A stretch of 64,000 nucleotides of DNA from Simmondsia chinensis (lineage: Eukaryota > Streptophyta > Magnoliopsida > Caryophyllales > Simmondsiaceae). The translations under genes and the position numbers were made by a program. The stretch lies in contig JAGTTD010000011.1 in the NCBI GenBank assembly GCA_018398585.1, forward strand, positions 6,881,001-6,945,000, written 5' to 3'. The number at the start of each line of letters is the position of its first letter. The first letter of the stretch is position 1. Positions 11,695 through 23,167 of this stretch are shown here, in pieces. Below the pieces are notes generated by a model. That model searched no databases. It was not told the DNA's origin and saw only the letters and a list, made by a program, of their open reading frames with translations.

Positions 11695-12240
11695 AGATAA
11701 CTATCAAAGAGACCCTTTAAATTAATGGTGAAAATTGACATAACCCTTTGAACTTTTAATTTCATTAAAAACTCCTCACAATTATTGTTCAAAATTAATA
11801 TGATCCGTACATTCTAGTTTTGTTAAAGACACCTAACAATTATTTGCTAAAATCAATTTGCTCTCCTCAACTTTAAATTGTGTAAAAGACATTTGAAACC
11901 ATTAAAAATGCTTTAAAAGAACCAATTTATATATCAAATTATTTATCATATTATTTATTTTACATATATATTTTTTTATATATATTAAATATATAACTAG
12001 ATATATTTTTTTTTAGTAAATAATTTGCTAAAAGAACAAAATTCTCTCTATGGAGGTGTTTGATCAAAATAAAAATCAAGGAAATACAGTGATTTTAATT
12101 AATAATTTAGGAGTATATTTGATAAGATTAAAAGTTGAAGTCATATTAATTTTGACCAAAAGTTCAAAAATGTCTAGTAAAAATAAAAGTTTAGAAAGCA
12201 ACTTTAATTTTAACTAATAATTACTTGAAAAAAGACTCCA
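11695..12240. mobile_element. AT-rich fold-back repeat with internal subrepeats
   Basis: The left part repeats phrases such as ATAACCCTTTGAACTTTTAA and ACTCCTCACAATTATTG at a spacing of about 60 bp. The right part (12105-12240) carries inverted versions such as TTAAAAGTTGAAGTC and GACCAAAAGTTCAAAAATG. Non-coding. Ends approximate. Confidence 0.45.
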
Positions 12241-12317
12241 AAGCAAAAAAAAAAAGAAAAGAAAAGAAAAAATCTACATTAATCCAAAAATGCTTTATAC
12301 ATTAGCTAAATACCTGA

Positions 12318-12462
12318 AATAACTTAGTAACATACATCAACCACCACCACCTAATGCCCCGTAGAGGCTCCTGCCACGGCAAGATTTGATGGAGTAAGAT
12401 ATATACGGCCTTACCTCTACAGAATATACCCAGAAAGAAAGTTATTTCTGAAGAGCCCCTAA
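12318..12462 (-). mobile_element. Au-like SINE, diverged
   Basis: Reading the minus strand gives AGGTTAGGGGCTCTTCAGAA, then TCTGTAGAGGTAAGGCCGTA, a TCTTGCCGTGGCAGGAGCC hairpin, and a GGTGGTGGTTGATG tail in place of TTGTTG. This order matches the Au-like SINE body seen elsewhere in the window. Confidence 0.6.
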
Positions 12463-12585
12463 CCTTATTAAAAAAAGAAAACAACCATATAAAAAAAGTA
12501 AATAAAGTCATATCAGTAACAGACATGTAGGCCTAGGGCTAATGTCGACTAGCATTAATAGCATTCATATTTCTATTAGAAAGTG

Positions 12586-13753
12586 GACTTTTTGTTGCAA
12601 AATGACCTAATTTAAAAAAAATTTTAAAAAAGTAACCTGGTTCTAAAATTATTTTGTAAAATGACCCATTTTGTCAGAAAAAGTAAAAAGGCGCTTTAAG
12701 TAAAAATAAGAGAGGCGCCGTTTAAGGAGGATCCCGAGTGGAACTGTTTGAAACGGCGCCTCTAAGGGAGTCTCCGGGTGGAGCTGTTTCAAATGGCGTC
12801 TCTAAGGAAATCCAATGAGAGAAGTCGTTTCAAACGACGCTTACCTTTAAAAGGTAAAATTCCCACTTTCTCACATCGTCAATACCAAGTGGGAAATCTG
12901 GTATGTACCTAGTGGAAATCGTCTTCAACGAGTGGTACGTACTTTGAAAATCTTTATTTTCCCACTTATTCAACACTATGTTTTATTGACGTTTATAAGT
13001 ATTATGTGCTAGGTCGACCTTGTCGTTGATCAGACTACAAAAGCACTCAGGGTGTTACGTAACAGTGTTGGCCACGCTGCATAGATGGTCTCCACTGATT
13101 GGCTTACAGGTTGTCGTAGCGTACTAGATGCTGCCAGTGAGGAACACCAATTTCGCTACATCCTAGAACAACAAGGTGTTGACTATCGCTTATTTAATCG
13201 TGCCAAAGGAAGTAGACGTGGAAGGCAAGGTGAACGTCCTCTACAACGCAGTTTTTCGGTTCATCAAGAGTTTGAAACTTCATCTGAAGATCATGGTAAA
13301 TCTAGTCGTAAATCCACCTCAAGATTTGTACTATAGTTATACTATTTATACTATATATTTTGAAAAGTAACACGAATATTAACGGAGAAATTTATTTTGC
13401 ACATGAAGAGGCATTGACGATGTGAAAAAGTCAGAATTTTACCTCTTGAAGGTAGGCGTCGCTTGAAACGGCTTCTCTCATTTGATTTCTTTAGAGGCGC
13501 CGTTTGAAATAGCTCCACCCGAAGATTCCCTTAGAGGCGCCGTTTGAAACAGCTCCACTCGGGGATCCCCTTAGAGGCGCCGTTTAAAACAGCTCCACTC
13601 GAGGATCCCCTTAAAAGCCTCTCTTATTTTTTACTTAAAGACCCGTTTCAAACGGCGCCTTTTCACTTTTCTGACAAAACATGTCATTTTGCAAAATAAT
13701 TTTAGAACCAAGTTACTTTTTTTAATTTTTTTTTAAATTTTGCAAAAAAACTC
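12586..13753. mobile_element. Non-autonomous MULE with GGCGCC repeat arrays in its arms
   Basis: Exact 9-bp repeats TAGAAAGTG at 12577-12585 and 13754-13762 flank an 1168-bp element whose arms are inverted repeats. Left end GACTTTTTGTTGCAAAATGA mirrors right end ATTTTGCAAAAAAACTC. Each arm carries tandem copies of a unit of about 50 bp containing GTTTGAAACGGCGCCTCT and GGAGCTGTTTC. The 9-bp duplication and long TIRs are typical of Mutator-like elements. The centre (12890-13400) is unique sequence with an 83-codon open frame; no transposase is present. Confidence 0.85.
13085..13336 (+). CDS. Hypothetical ORF inside the MULE (83 codons)
   Basis: Encodes a basic, hydrophilic 83-residue sequence beginning MVSTDWLTGCRSVLDAASEE with an arginine-rich centre (SRRGRQGERP). 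It is the only sizeable frame in the unique centre of the MULE. The frame upstream reads ..LRVLRNSVGHAA and then a stop directly before the ATG, suggesting it once extended further. No family recognised. It could be a captured host fragment or an element-specific remnant, and expression is unknown. Confidence 0.25.
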   Translation: MVSTDWLTGCRSVLDAASEEHQFRYILEQQGVDYRLFNRAKGSRRGRQGERPLQRSFSVHQEFETSSEDHGKSSRKSTSRFVL

Positions 13754-13890
13754 TAGAAAGTGCCTTTTCATATGACTACATCAAGGTCAAACACGCAGAC
13801 ATACAAAGGAAAAGGCGAAGGTTCAGGACTAATGACATCAACAAAATAAAATAAAAAGCCTACCAATAGGGCAACAAAGTCAATTATCTA

Positions 13891-14311
13891 GGGGCTCCGT
13901 TTATTTTGAATGAAAAACATTTTCCCGCCACATTTTCATAGTTCTATAATACCGATGAGTAGGTGTTTGGAAAAAATAAATAAATAAATAAAAAGAAGGA
14001 AACACCGATGAGTAGCAATTGTTGCTTTGACAGACAACACTTCCCACCATCGAAATGAAATCGACTTCCCCTCAAGAACAAAGAATGACAATTTCCTTCA
14101 TAGAATAGAAAATATTTCCGTCGTAGTATCACATCTTATATTTACTTTAACCTAAACTTAACCAAGCATGGATCTCGCATAAACATAGATAATAAAATCA
14201 TTTTCCATAGCTAAACAAAGAAAAATTTTTCACCACACACTTATGAACGAAAATATTTTGATACGAAACTTCCCACGAGAAAAAAGTTTTCATTCGAAAA
14301 AAATGGAGCCC
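13891..14311. mobile_element. MITE with TAGGGGCTCCGTTT ends, 3' of the fucosyltransferase gene
   Basis: Left end TAGGGGCTCCGTTTATTTTG and right end AAAAAATGGAGCCCTA are imperfect inverted repeats, with GAATGAAAAAC at the left and GTTTTCATTCG at the right. Same family as the copy near 5819-6150. It lies just beyond the stop codon of the gene ending at 14378. Target duplication not resolved. Confidence 0.55.
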
Positions 14312-14377
14312 TACTGTTTTCTTTTTTTGGAACGAGAAGATACAAATTTGAATCTAGAACCTCTTATAGTATGAACT

Positions 14378-17300
14378 TTACAACTTAAATTCACAGAAAC
14401 AATCAGGCAAAGCATACCCTCTCCCCATAGAAAAATCGGCAGCATGAGCCCTCCATAGCCCCCTCTTTAGCTCTCTCCCTTTCATCCCCTTATAAGTAAG
14501 CTCTGCAAATGCCCTTCTGCTTAAGACCAAAGTTTTATACATACCTTTATCTGCTCTCATGGCAGCCACCATTTTATCCATATTACCGAAATATGTCGCC
14601 ATATACGCATCGCTGTTCATCGAAACATAGTAGTCGAGGGCGGCTTTCGTGTTCCCGTGCATGTTCTTGAAGTCTTCGTGGTTCATTAAAGTTGACTTTG
14701 TTGAAATGTTGGGGTAGATCAATCTCAGCCCTTCGATTTCCATCAGACCGTCCCCTGCTGCTAGATAGATGTTCGTGTTCCTTGGTATACGGAGAGAGCG
14801 AAGGATGAATGCCGTCTCCTGAGATGTAAGTCATAGTTAGTAAAACACAATATGGGAATTAAATGAAATTTGATACATGCGTGTATTATCTAATTTATAC
14901 ATAAAGTTATTCATAAAAAAAAATTATATATGATGACATTTATGTATGTCACAACTCCTAAAATACCAACAGAATGGAAAGAAATACAATCCTAAACTTT
15001 TGTTGGTGTTACCCATAATAGCGCTAGCAAGAAGCATAACATATAATAAAATGTAAGGTACAAGCCAACAGTCTAGGAGTAAGGTGACAAATTTAGTTAA
15101 AGTACACTATTATTTTCGACCGATCATTTAATTTTTATTTGGGAAGAATACGAGTACGTGTTATAAAACAGTATTACGGCCAACATAAGAAAAAAATGCA
15201 TATTTTACTGTATTACTAGCAAAGATTGTAAAGTGCCCTTCTTAAACAAAAAAAGTATGAATACGTTTAAATGAACCAATTAAACGCATATTCTACTAAC
15301 AATGGGTGTAAGCGGGCATTTTCCACGCCGTCTCCAAACACGGGCGGCTTCACCAGTCCAGGGTTTTCGATCTACTCTAGCAGCTTCAATGGCTTTCTCG
15401 GATTCAGCGGAGAGCTCGGTATATTCGCATTGGCTATAGGCAACCATGTCAGGCTCGAACCGAAGATGAAGAGCAAGGAAAGGCTTGGGAATGGCGTCTA
15501 ATAGCTGAGTAGCCTTCTTCTCAAGGGATTTAGTGAGACGTAACGCTTTGTAACATGCTTGGCAGAGTACAGCTTTTGCGTACAGAGGATACCTGCAAAA
15601 TTTCTCTTGTTAAAAAAGGTACGGGAAGGGAGATGCCATTCTGGGGATATGAACTAGGGGTGGCAAATGTGTCGTGCCGTGCCGTATTCGTGTTCGTGCT
15701 ATGCAAGAGGTCTTAGAAATGGGGTCGACCCGAACTCGACCCATTTATTAAACGGGTTACGAACTCTAAATCCTTACCCAACCCAATTATTAAATGGGTA
15801 TTATATTGGTAATTTTTTTACTAAATGCTAGTTTTTTAACTTACAAACATGTTAATAATGCACTTCATGGTTGATACTACCAATTAATACTTGTTCTATT
15901 TATAGTTGTTAAAATAAATTATTAAATTAATATTACTAATTATAGTTCAAATTATCTTAACTACAAAAAATATATATATATAATAACAATAATGTATCAC
16001 TTATATGCCTAACATAACAATATAAACAGATCAATCGTGTCGAAAACAGGCTAGACGGGTCAAGCCAAATTCAACCCAATTACCTAAATGAGTTAAACGG
16101 GTCAGCCCAAATTCAACCCGCCTTCAAAACCCCCAACCCAAACCTGCTATCTTTGTGTCGTGTCCGTATCGTGCTATCGTATCGTGTCAGATTTTGCCAA
16201 CTAATACTACTCTTTTCCTTCCAATCAAACCGCATGAACTAATACTTCAAGGGAGCTGCTGACAAGTATATCTTCAGCATCCAAGGGGTTCCAGAAGAAG
16301 TAAAAAGAGCAGTAACGGGAATGAGGATGCCACATCAGTCAATTTTTACGTAAAGCTTGAACAAATATTAAGCAAAAATGAATGCCGATAGAGGCCTTCC
16401 AAGGGAAGGAAAAGAGCACCAGAAGGATATGAACCCATCTGTACGAGTACAGGCCATCTACAAAATTGATAATATCCATAAGGCAATGTTATTGACAGGG
16501 CTATTTTGTGGCTTTCATTCTCTATAAGTCAAAACAATTATCCTAATGATAACAACTCCGTATCCATAGATGAAAAAGAGAAGTTCCTTTTATCCCAATA
16601 GTGGAAATTTTAACCCCTTTATCCCTGACTATCTGTCGAGGCATCTCTTCTCCTTTGAAGGCTCTTTTCTCCCCCCATATAATCCCAAAAAACAGCCAAA
16701 GGGATGAGGGCTTCTGCCTCCCTAGACTTCCCACCAAAATGTCCCATTCAGAGGTAGGAAAGTGTAGTAATGACATTTGAACTTACAACCTTTTATCCTA
16801 AGACCTGAACCATTTCCTAATACATAATCAAATTGACTTGCACTCTGTACTCTACTCTACAATACCCATGCTGAATAATGGTGCTTGGATGTTCAGTATG
16901 AAACTTGGATGCTTCAAGTTAAACAAAAATTAGAAAAATCGTCAAAAATAGCTGAGCACATACGTTGGCTTTGGACCATCGCCAGAAGCATCTCAAACGA
17001 AGGAAGGTCCAACCAGGTGGTCTTGTTTCCTAAAATAAACAGCACATTCCGCCACAAGTTTTCCTAGATGCTGCTACAGTGAAAGATCTAAGAATAGAAC
17101 CCTACAAGTAACATGCCCAAATCAAGTACCCGTCCGAAAGAACACGTACTGGTTGATCCCAAGTGGAAAGCGTCTTCTATTCCCTAATGATAGATCTCTG
17201 CAAGCAAGAAGCACAACCCATTACGATTTTTCCCATACTTGGCCCGCACAAAAACTCGCCTAACAAGGCACAGTACAGGGAAATCTCTGATAAGTAATAT

Positions 17301-20300
17301 CCAGACACCACTCGGAATAATTCTAGTGATGTACCTGGAGAGAGAAAAAAAGAAAAAAACCTTGGAATTGGCTGTTTGGTGATACTTCAAATCATAGCCA
17401 ATTGCCACACACAAGAAGCAATTCTGAATAGTTCCCAGATATCTTGGAACAGATTTGGGATTAGAGAACAAAGATATAAATGGGAAGACTAGAGATGACA
17501 TTCTCGCCAGGATGAATCTATCTCGTTTGCAATGGTGTCCAAACTGCTTTGTTCTGTGCCTTGTACTAAGTGGAAAACCCAAATATTTGACTTGCAAGAT
17601 TTTCAACATGACACCTTAAAATACCAGCTAACATACGAGAATACAGACCTTCCCAAAAGGAATAAGGTCACTCTTAGCCAGATTATTATCCAAAACCAAA
17701 TTGCCTCAAAACAACCGAAGATATGATGGAATTAATTAAGACACGCTTTAGCAGAGTTTTGACAATAGGTAAAAGGACAACTAAATTTTTGGTATAGAAT
17801 CCAATTCTCAACAACCTAGACATTTCTTCTTCAATATAAGGACAACATGTAAGGGAGTGTAGTGATGTAACACTGGCTTTACCGTCACTTTTTTAGAGGG
17901 GAGGAAGTATGGTTGAGAATCGCCAAATTGAAACATGCATGAGGGTGTAAGACTAGGAACACTATGGTCAATTAATCAGTTCATCACAATCACTGAATAC
18001 TATTGCAGAATTTTATGAGTCAGCATTTCTGATAGGATGAGGATCCAAGAAACAAGCAAATGGATAGATAATCATACCTGTCTCTCCTTTGGCTCATTTG
18101 TGGCATGACTGAAATATATCGGTGTTTCAACAGTGACGGAAGAACACTTTCAATGTAGTCGAATTGGCCCTTACGCTTTCTACAATCTACTTCAACAGGT
18201 TCTTTTGAGGCAATATCAAGAGGCAATTCCTTGACTATATGAACAAAACCCTCCATCTGTTGAATGAAGTAATCAACATCAAATACATCTGCAAAACCAC
18301 TGAAGCTCAGGTATGTCAATGCGACATGAGAGAGTTTCATAGAAGCATTTCTTGCAAGCGGCAATCTTTCACATCTCCATTCCACCCCTAAGTACAGTGT
18401 CGGACGAAATTATAAAATCTGAAACTTCAAATAATAATGAAAACATAGAAAAATCCTAGAAAATAGCTGAATCTGACCTTTGTACACAATCATATCCAAC
18501 TATCATCCACGAATTGGGTTAACATAGATCTTCTAGGATATAATCATGCAATGATTTAACATCTAAATTACATAACATGCTTCACTTCATTTTAGATGAC
18601 AAATACTCGGACATTCATGCGACCTAACTATGCTCCCATGCAAGCATGTCACAGACACATGAAATTAACTAATTTGTAATGTCACCATTTTCATGGCAGA
18701 GATTAGATACAGGAGCACAAAATCCAGAGATGTGTTCTCTACTACATTGAAAACACTTAAGCATGCTATAGCACCAGCAACCGATCAAATCAAAGGCATG
18801 CATCATTCTTGCAATTATCCCAAACCAAGGACCTTCAACGTATTATTGTTAAAGTTCAAATAATTATTCCAGCTGTCACAAACCCATAGTCATAAACCAC
18901 AAACATTTCAACCATACTGGCCACAAATGGAACCAGAAAAAACAAAAAGGATAAGAAATAAAGTACAAACATTTTCAGTTATAAACAAAATTTACCTTGA
19001 CTCATTCCAATAAGCTGCAACTTCAAATTTTGGCAAGACAAGAGTTGCATTTAGCAAGCGGGCAATGCCCACACCATCACAAAACTGCAAGCAATAAGAA
19101 CTAGTGCAGATGATTCAAAAGGAAAAGGTATAATCTCTTCAGAAATTCGAAAATAGTAACTTTGGCAGGATCCTTACATCTCTTCTCATTTGATTGAGGC
19201 CACCATAGCAATCCACACGAATATACCCATTGCTCTGTGCAGGTAAAGCTGCAGCATTTTAACACAGAAAACAACCAATTTGCATATTGTCTGCAAATCA
19301 AACCCATTTGCACAATTTAACTCAAAACTTTTTATGTAACAACCATTGACAAACCCAACCCATCTCCCGATTCGAATACATAGCCATCAAAAACTGTCCA
19401 GAAACTCGTAAAACAAAAATCAACTTTAAATCAAGCTATATAATGAAAATGAACAAAGATTACTAACCAACTGGTTTCTCTTCAATCCACCATTTGCAAG
19501 GTCTCCACTCAGCCACTCGGTGAACATCCCATATACTAAATTTCATACCACTTCTACCAGACCTAAATTAGATTGCAAACAAAAGATTAATGATCTTTGC
19601 TCAATTGGGTTAAACACTTATTCAGGGATAGAACTAAGGCTCAATTTAGTCTTCTCCAACAACAATAACAACAACACCCAGTGCCTCAAAAAGACCCCCG
19701 CCAAGCCAGGGATTGAGGAGGGTAAAATGTATGCAGCCTTACCCTTACAGGGTGCAATCCTGTAGAGAGGCTGTTTCCAAAGACACCCCAACCCTAAAAA
19801 GAATTAAACAGATTTAAAAATATCAGGAGAACTCTACTCCAATTAATATTGTTTGCTTACATGAATGAACAGAAAAATAATTTGAAGAGAAAGTCTCATC
19901 CATAGATGGGAGAAGTTGTGTTCAAAAAAAAGAAAGGCGGGAGAAGTTGAGAAACGTGCTAAACCACAATCAAATACAAAATTATGTAACTAACAAAGGA
20001 AAATTTTGAAGGAAAAATTATTTTTAAACAAAAATTTTAACCAAAAATAGTTTCATGAAAAGAATTGTCTTCCCTCTGACCAAATCTTAAAAATAAATGC
20101 AAGTTTAGATTTATGCATTTCTCAATACGTTGAAACCCAAAAATCCAAAGGTACTAACTAAGACTAGCCAGTTCATTCCTGCAACAGAAAAACCGAGTTT
20201 CTTACATAGCTGGTCCGTGATGTTTTTAAGATTGTTCAAATTAGTCCACAATCTTTTCTTTTGTTCAATTGGTGCCCCATCTTTTTAACTTTGTTCGAAT

Positions 20301-20980
20301 TGGTCCATCATTTTTGTCACTTTGTTCGAATTGATCCCTCGTCTTATCTTTCATCCGAAATGGCCCCTAATATTTTATTTCATAACAACATTGGCCTCTC
20401 ATCTTTTCAATTTTTACCTAATTCAGTCACTAGGAGGGGCTCATTCTGTTACAAAAACAAAACATCAGAAACCATTTTTCATAAAATAAAATATTAAGTA
20501 CCATTATGAACAAAAAAAGGTAGTTGAGTGACTAACTCTAACAAGTTATAATCATTAGCGACCATTTTAAATTAAAAAAAAAAAAAAAAAAACTAATTTG
20601 AACAAACTTAAAAATATCATAAACCAATTTTACCCTAAAATAAAACATTACAAACTATTCCAAACAAACAAAATAGTTGAGTGACTAATTTGAGCAAAGT
20701 CATAAACATTAAGGACTATTTTAAACAAATGAAAAGACAAGGAATCAATTCGAACAAACGTCAAAACATCACGACTGTGTAAATGACTCCTTCGCATTCC
20801 AATCAGAGAATAAAAGAAAGCATAAGCGACTTACAAAGAAGAACTGGAAGTTGCAGAGAGCTCGGAGAAGAGAGAGGAAGGAGAAACGAAGATTACAGCG
20901 AGGATGAGAAAAAGAGAAAGAAGAACAATACTCCATACAGGCTTCATAAAGAACAGTATTACTTGATTCAGCGCTTTCAT
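14378..20980 (-). CDS. Plant O-fucosyltransferase family protein (complete, seven exons)
   Basis: Exons in coding order: 20980-20835, 19535-19468, 19248-19178, 19084-18996, 18299-18078, 15592-15301, 14818-14378. They total 1329 nt with matching phases and GT-AG introns, giving 442 residues. The N-terminus MKALNQVILFFMKPVWSIV leads into a hydrophobic signal anchor, as expected for a type II Golgi glycosyltransferase. Family landmarks follow in order: EWRPCKWW, SNGYIRVDCYGGLNQMRRD, FCDGVGIARLLNATLVLPKF, YWNESSGFADVFDVDYFI, SQRRDRYPLYAKA, the conserved HLRFEPDMVAYS (the HLRFE arginine contacts the sugar nucleotide in this fold), CPLTP, and NTNIYLAAGDGLMEIEG near the C-terminus. The start is the first ATG in the transcript; no upstream ATG is seen back to about 21240. 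The acceptor preserving LPAQSNG was preferred over a nearer CAG. The acceptor substrate is unknown. Introns contain a LINE remnant, SINE and MITEs, but the coding frame is intact. Confidence 0.93.
15655..16203. mobile_element. hAT-type MITE in the fucosyltransferase intron
   Basis: Starts TAGGGGTGGCAAATGTGTCG and ends ATTTTGCCAACTA, with inverted CGTGCCGTGCCG / CGTATCGTGTC subterminal words and GGGTCGACCC-type internal phrases. Same class as 1201-1907. No clear 8-bp target duplication remains. Confidence 0.6.
16950..17610 (-). mobile_element. LINE reverse transcriptase remnant
   Basis: On the minus strand the frame at 17609-17184 begins KILQVKYLGFPLSTRHRTK and continues with RMSSLVFPFISLF..VPRYLGTIQNCFL. 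Plant L1-type ORF2 proteins have the same arrangement after the RT core, a VKYLGLPLSTR-like block followed by a serine-rich and hydrophobic stretch. Only this C-terminal piece is clear; flanking minus-strand sequence may be more of the same element. It is decayed, sits in the 2.5-kb fifth intron, and is in the same orientation as the host gene. Confidence 0.6.
19655..19797 (-). mobile_element. Au-like SINE in the first fucosyltransferase intron
   Basis: On the minus strand: TTGGAAACAGCCTCTCTACA, then GGGTAAGGCTGCATACATTT, CCCTGGCTTGGCGGGGGTC, GAGGCACTGGGTG and a GTTGTTGTTATTGTTGTT tail. A well-preserved Au-like body, again lacking a recognisable 5' head. Confidence 0.75.
20216..20773. mobile_element. 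Fold-back MITE with tandem subrepeats in intron 1
   Basis: Ends CGTGATGTTTTTAAG and CAAAACATCACG are inverted. The left arm repeats AACTTTGTTCGAATTGGTCC-like units and the right arm repeats the inverse (GACTAATTTGAGCAAAG, CAATTCGAACAAACG). Non-coding and AT-rich with an A19 run near 20573. A related diverged repeat lies near 46320-46620. No clear target duplication. It ends 61 bp downstream of exon 1. Confidence 0.6.
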
Positions 20981-21287
20981 TCCGGTTTCTAGGGTTTCTT
21001 CCTCTCTGATTTGCGCTCACTGCTATTTCAATGGCGGATCAGGGTTTCTTCGAGAGCAACCCTCCTCCGGTAGTGATGATCTGAGGCGAGAGAGAGAGAA
21101 CTGGAGAAGATTTGATTTCGCCCTAGCCTGTCGTCAGATGACCAGTAAAACTACACTTCCCGAAGTGAAAAAAAGGGTTAACTGAAACAGAGCGAGAAAC
21201 CGCCTCCCCGCCTGCCCTCTCTCCTCTTAAAATAAAATAAGATCTCTTAAACTTTATAATTAATTATAATATATTTTTTATACTTTT
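20981..21287 (-). promoter_or_regulatory. Fucosyltransferase 5' UTR and proximal promoter
   Basis: Region directly upstream of the start codon at 20980-20978. The minus strand is pyrimidine-rich (GAGAGAGAGAG on + at about 21088), typical of plant 5' UTRs. A TTATAAAG box lies at 21259-21252. A Copia element begins just beyond, at about 21288, so the TATA-like box is close to the retrotransposon edge and probably lies in the end of an older fold-back element. Confidence 0.4.
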
Positions 21288-21982
21288 TATTAATATATTT
21301 TTAAAATAATTATGATTAATAAAGTGTTTGAGACTTATCCTAATATTGTTTGAAGTGTTTTTATCTTGTATGAGGTGTGTGTCGATACACAGGATTTGTA
21401 TGTTGACGCACAATCCTAGGAAATCAAAGTACAACAGTTGTATGTCGATACACAGATATTATAGAAGCACAGGAAGAGGCCCTATGTGTCGACACACAGG
21501 CTTACAGTAAGCTATGTGTTGAAGTGAGTATAGACAGACAAACTTACAAAGAATTGAATGTTGATCTGTGTGTCATCATATAACCCTGTGTGTCGACACA
21601 CAGATTCAATATATAGGACGGTTTTTCCGATTTTTGGGGCCTTTTTTTGGGGTGCTTATGTGGGATGTATCTCTTCATTCTATAACATATATATTCCCTC
21701 TTTTAATTGTTTGAAGGATACTTGAATTATTTTCATGAAAGATTGAAAAGAACTTTGAGAGAACATTAAACAAAAGTATTGTGAAAGTTCTTGAAAACTT
21801 GATTCTCACTTATCCTTTCTATCTCTTCTTATATGTCTTCAATTCATCATTTTGGTTGTCATTGTATCCCCGAGACTATTTCTTACGCCGAAATAAGTCT
21901 TAAGGAAAGTGATTACACGACCTCGACACCTGAGATTTTTTGGTTACTCGTTTTGCAAGATTTGCAAGAGTCTGCACCAACA
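21288..21982 (+). repeat. 5' LTR of the Copia element
   Basis: Aligns by eye with 26434-27146 from GATTAATAAAGTGTTTGAGA to GCACCAACA. The start lost its canonical TG (TAATATATTT versus TGATGTATTT in the 3' LTR). Carries several TGTGTCGACACA-type palindromes and a 15-nt difference near the 3' end. The expected tRNA-Met primer site after the LTR is not recognisable. Confidence 0.8.
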
Positions 21983-22019
21983 ATCTTAAGACTTAATTTT
22001 TTATTCGTAATCTGCTTTG

Positions 22020-22835
22020 ATATGGCTTCATCACTGAGAGAAATGACAGCTAATTTGGCGGTAGTTTCCGCCGATGGCAGATGAAGATGCACGTGAATAC
22101 ATTGAATGTGGTATATGTTATGAATGCGCCATTCCCTACACCCGCTTCCGAGGAGGAGAAGATGTTGGCCGAGCAACAAGCCCAGTTGAATTGAGAGAAT
22201 GATGACTACATCTGTAGAGGGCACATACTGAATGGCATGACCATGTCTACTCCAACGTTCCTACCGCAAAGGCATTGTGGGACACTCTAGAGGCACGCTA
22301 CATGGCAGAGGACACCACAAGCAAGAAATTTTTAGTTAGTCAATTTAATAATTACAAGATGGTTGATGAACGTCCAGCCATTTGCATGAAAATGAAAGAA
22401 TTTGGAATAAGCTTAAACAACGTAGCATGAATATGGGCAACACCATCGTTGTGTCTTCTTTGATTGACAAACTTCTGCCCTCATGGAGGGACATTAAGAA
22501 AAGTCTTAAACACAAAAAGAAAGACATGTCAATCAAAAAATTGGCTAACTATTTGCGTATTGAGGAAGGATACAGGTTACAAGACGGCAACAAAGACTGC
22601 CCCGGTGACGTTGGAAAGATCAATGTCACAGAAGAAGGCCAATCAAGTAAGCGACCCAAAAGAACCAGACACTACCAAAAGAAACGAAATGACAAGAGGC
22701 CAAAGTTGGTCTATTGGGAGTGTCAGAAACCCGTTCACCTACGAAGTTTTCGCCTTGAGAATAAAAATGGTAAGGGGCTTGATCATCGCGCCAAAAATTC
22801 GAATGATAGACTCGCGGCGATGATATCGGAGCTCA
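22020..22835 (+). pseudogene. Copia gag remnant
   Basis: Fragments in shifting frames resemble Copia Gag: RGHILNGMTMSTPTF, then YKMVDERPAICMKMKEF and SSLIDKLLPSWRDIKKSLKH. The nucleocapsid zinc knuckle is degenerate (YWECQKPVHLRSF keeps one Cys and the His). Stops and frameshifts are frequent. Gag would form the virus-like particle and bind the element RNA. Confidence 0.7.
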
Positions 22836-23160
22836 ACCTAGTCGAGACTGATGATTCTTGGTGGATTAACTCCAGGGCCACAAAGCATGTGTGTAAAGAC
22901 AAGGGGTTCTTCAAGGATTTTGAACCCATAGACAACGGAACTGTGTTGTTTTGGGCAATAGAGCAAGTGTACCGGTTGAAGGCAAGGGAAAAGTTGACTT
23001 GATTTTCACTTCCTGGAAAACCCTTATCTTAACTGATGTATGCTATGCCCCGGATGTAAAGAAGAATCTAGTGTCTAGTGGCCTACTGAATAGGTTCGGA
23101 TTTAATTTGGTCTTCGAGGTTGACAAGTTTGTTTGTCGAAAGAGGGGTCTTTGTTGGTAA
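22836..23160 (+). pseudogene. Copia protease and pre-integrase remnant
   Basis: DDSWWINSRATKHVCKDKGF matches the Copia aspartic protease core, but the active-site D-S-G triplet reads N-S-R, so catalysis is lost. After a frameshift, LTDVCYAPDVKKNLVSSGLL (from 23028) matches the usual protease to GAG-pre-integrase linker. Confidence 0.75.
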
Positions 23161-23167
23161 GGGATAG

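Noticed and set aside
18020..18385. Longer fucosyltransferase exon starting upstream at 18385 (ERLPLARNASMKLSHVALTY..)
   Set aside because: The extra upstream residues do not fit the family. The acceptor CTTCAG before 18299 restores the conserved NESSGFADVFD junction and the correct phase.
19178..19234. Alternative acceptor giving an exon starting at SNGY
   Set aside because: It breaks the phase with the upstream exon. Using the acceptor at 19248 restores LPAQSNGY and keeps the frame.
21031..21084. Short + strand frame MADQGFFESNPPPVVMI in the fucosyltransferase 5' region
   Set aside because: Only 17 codons, antisense to the 5' UTR, with no exon continuation or known match; could be chance despite its plant-like start context.
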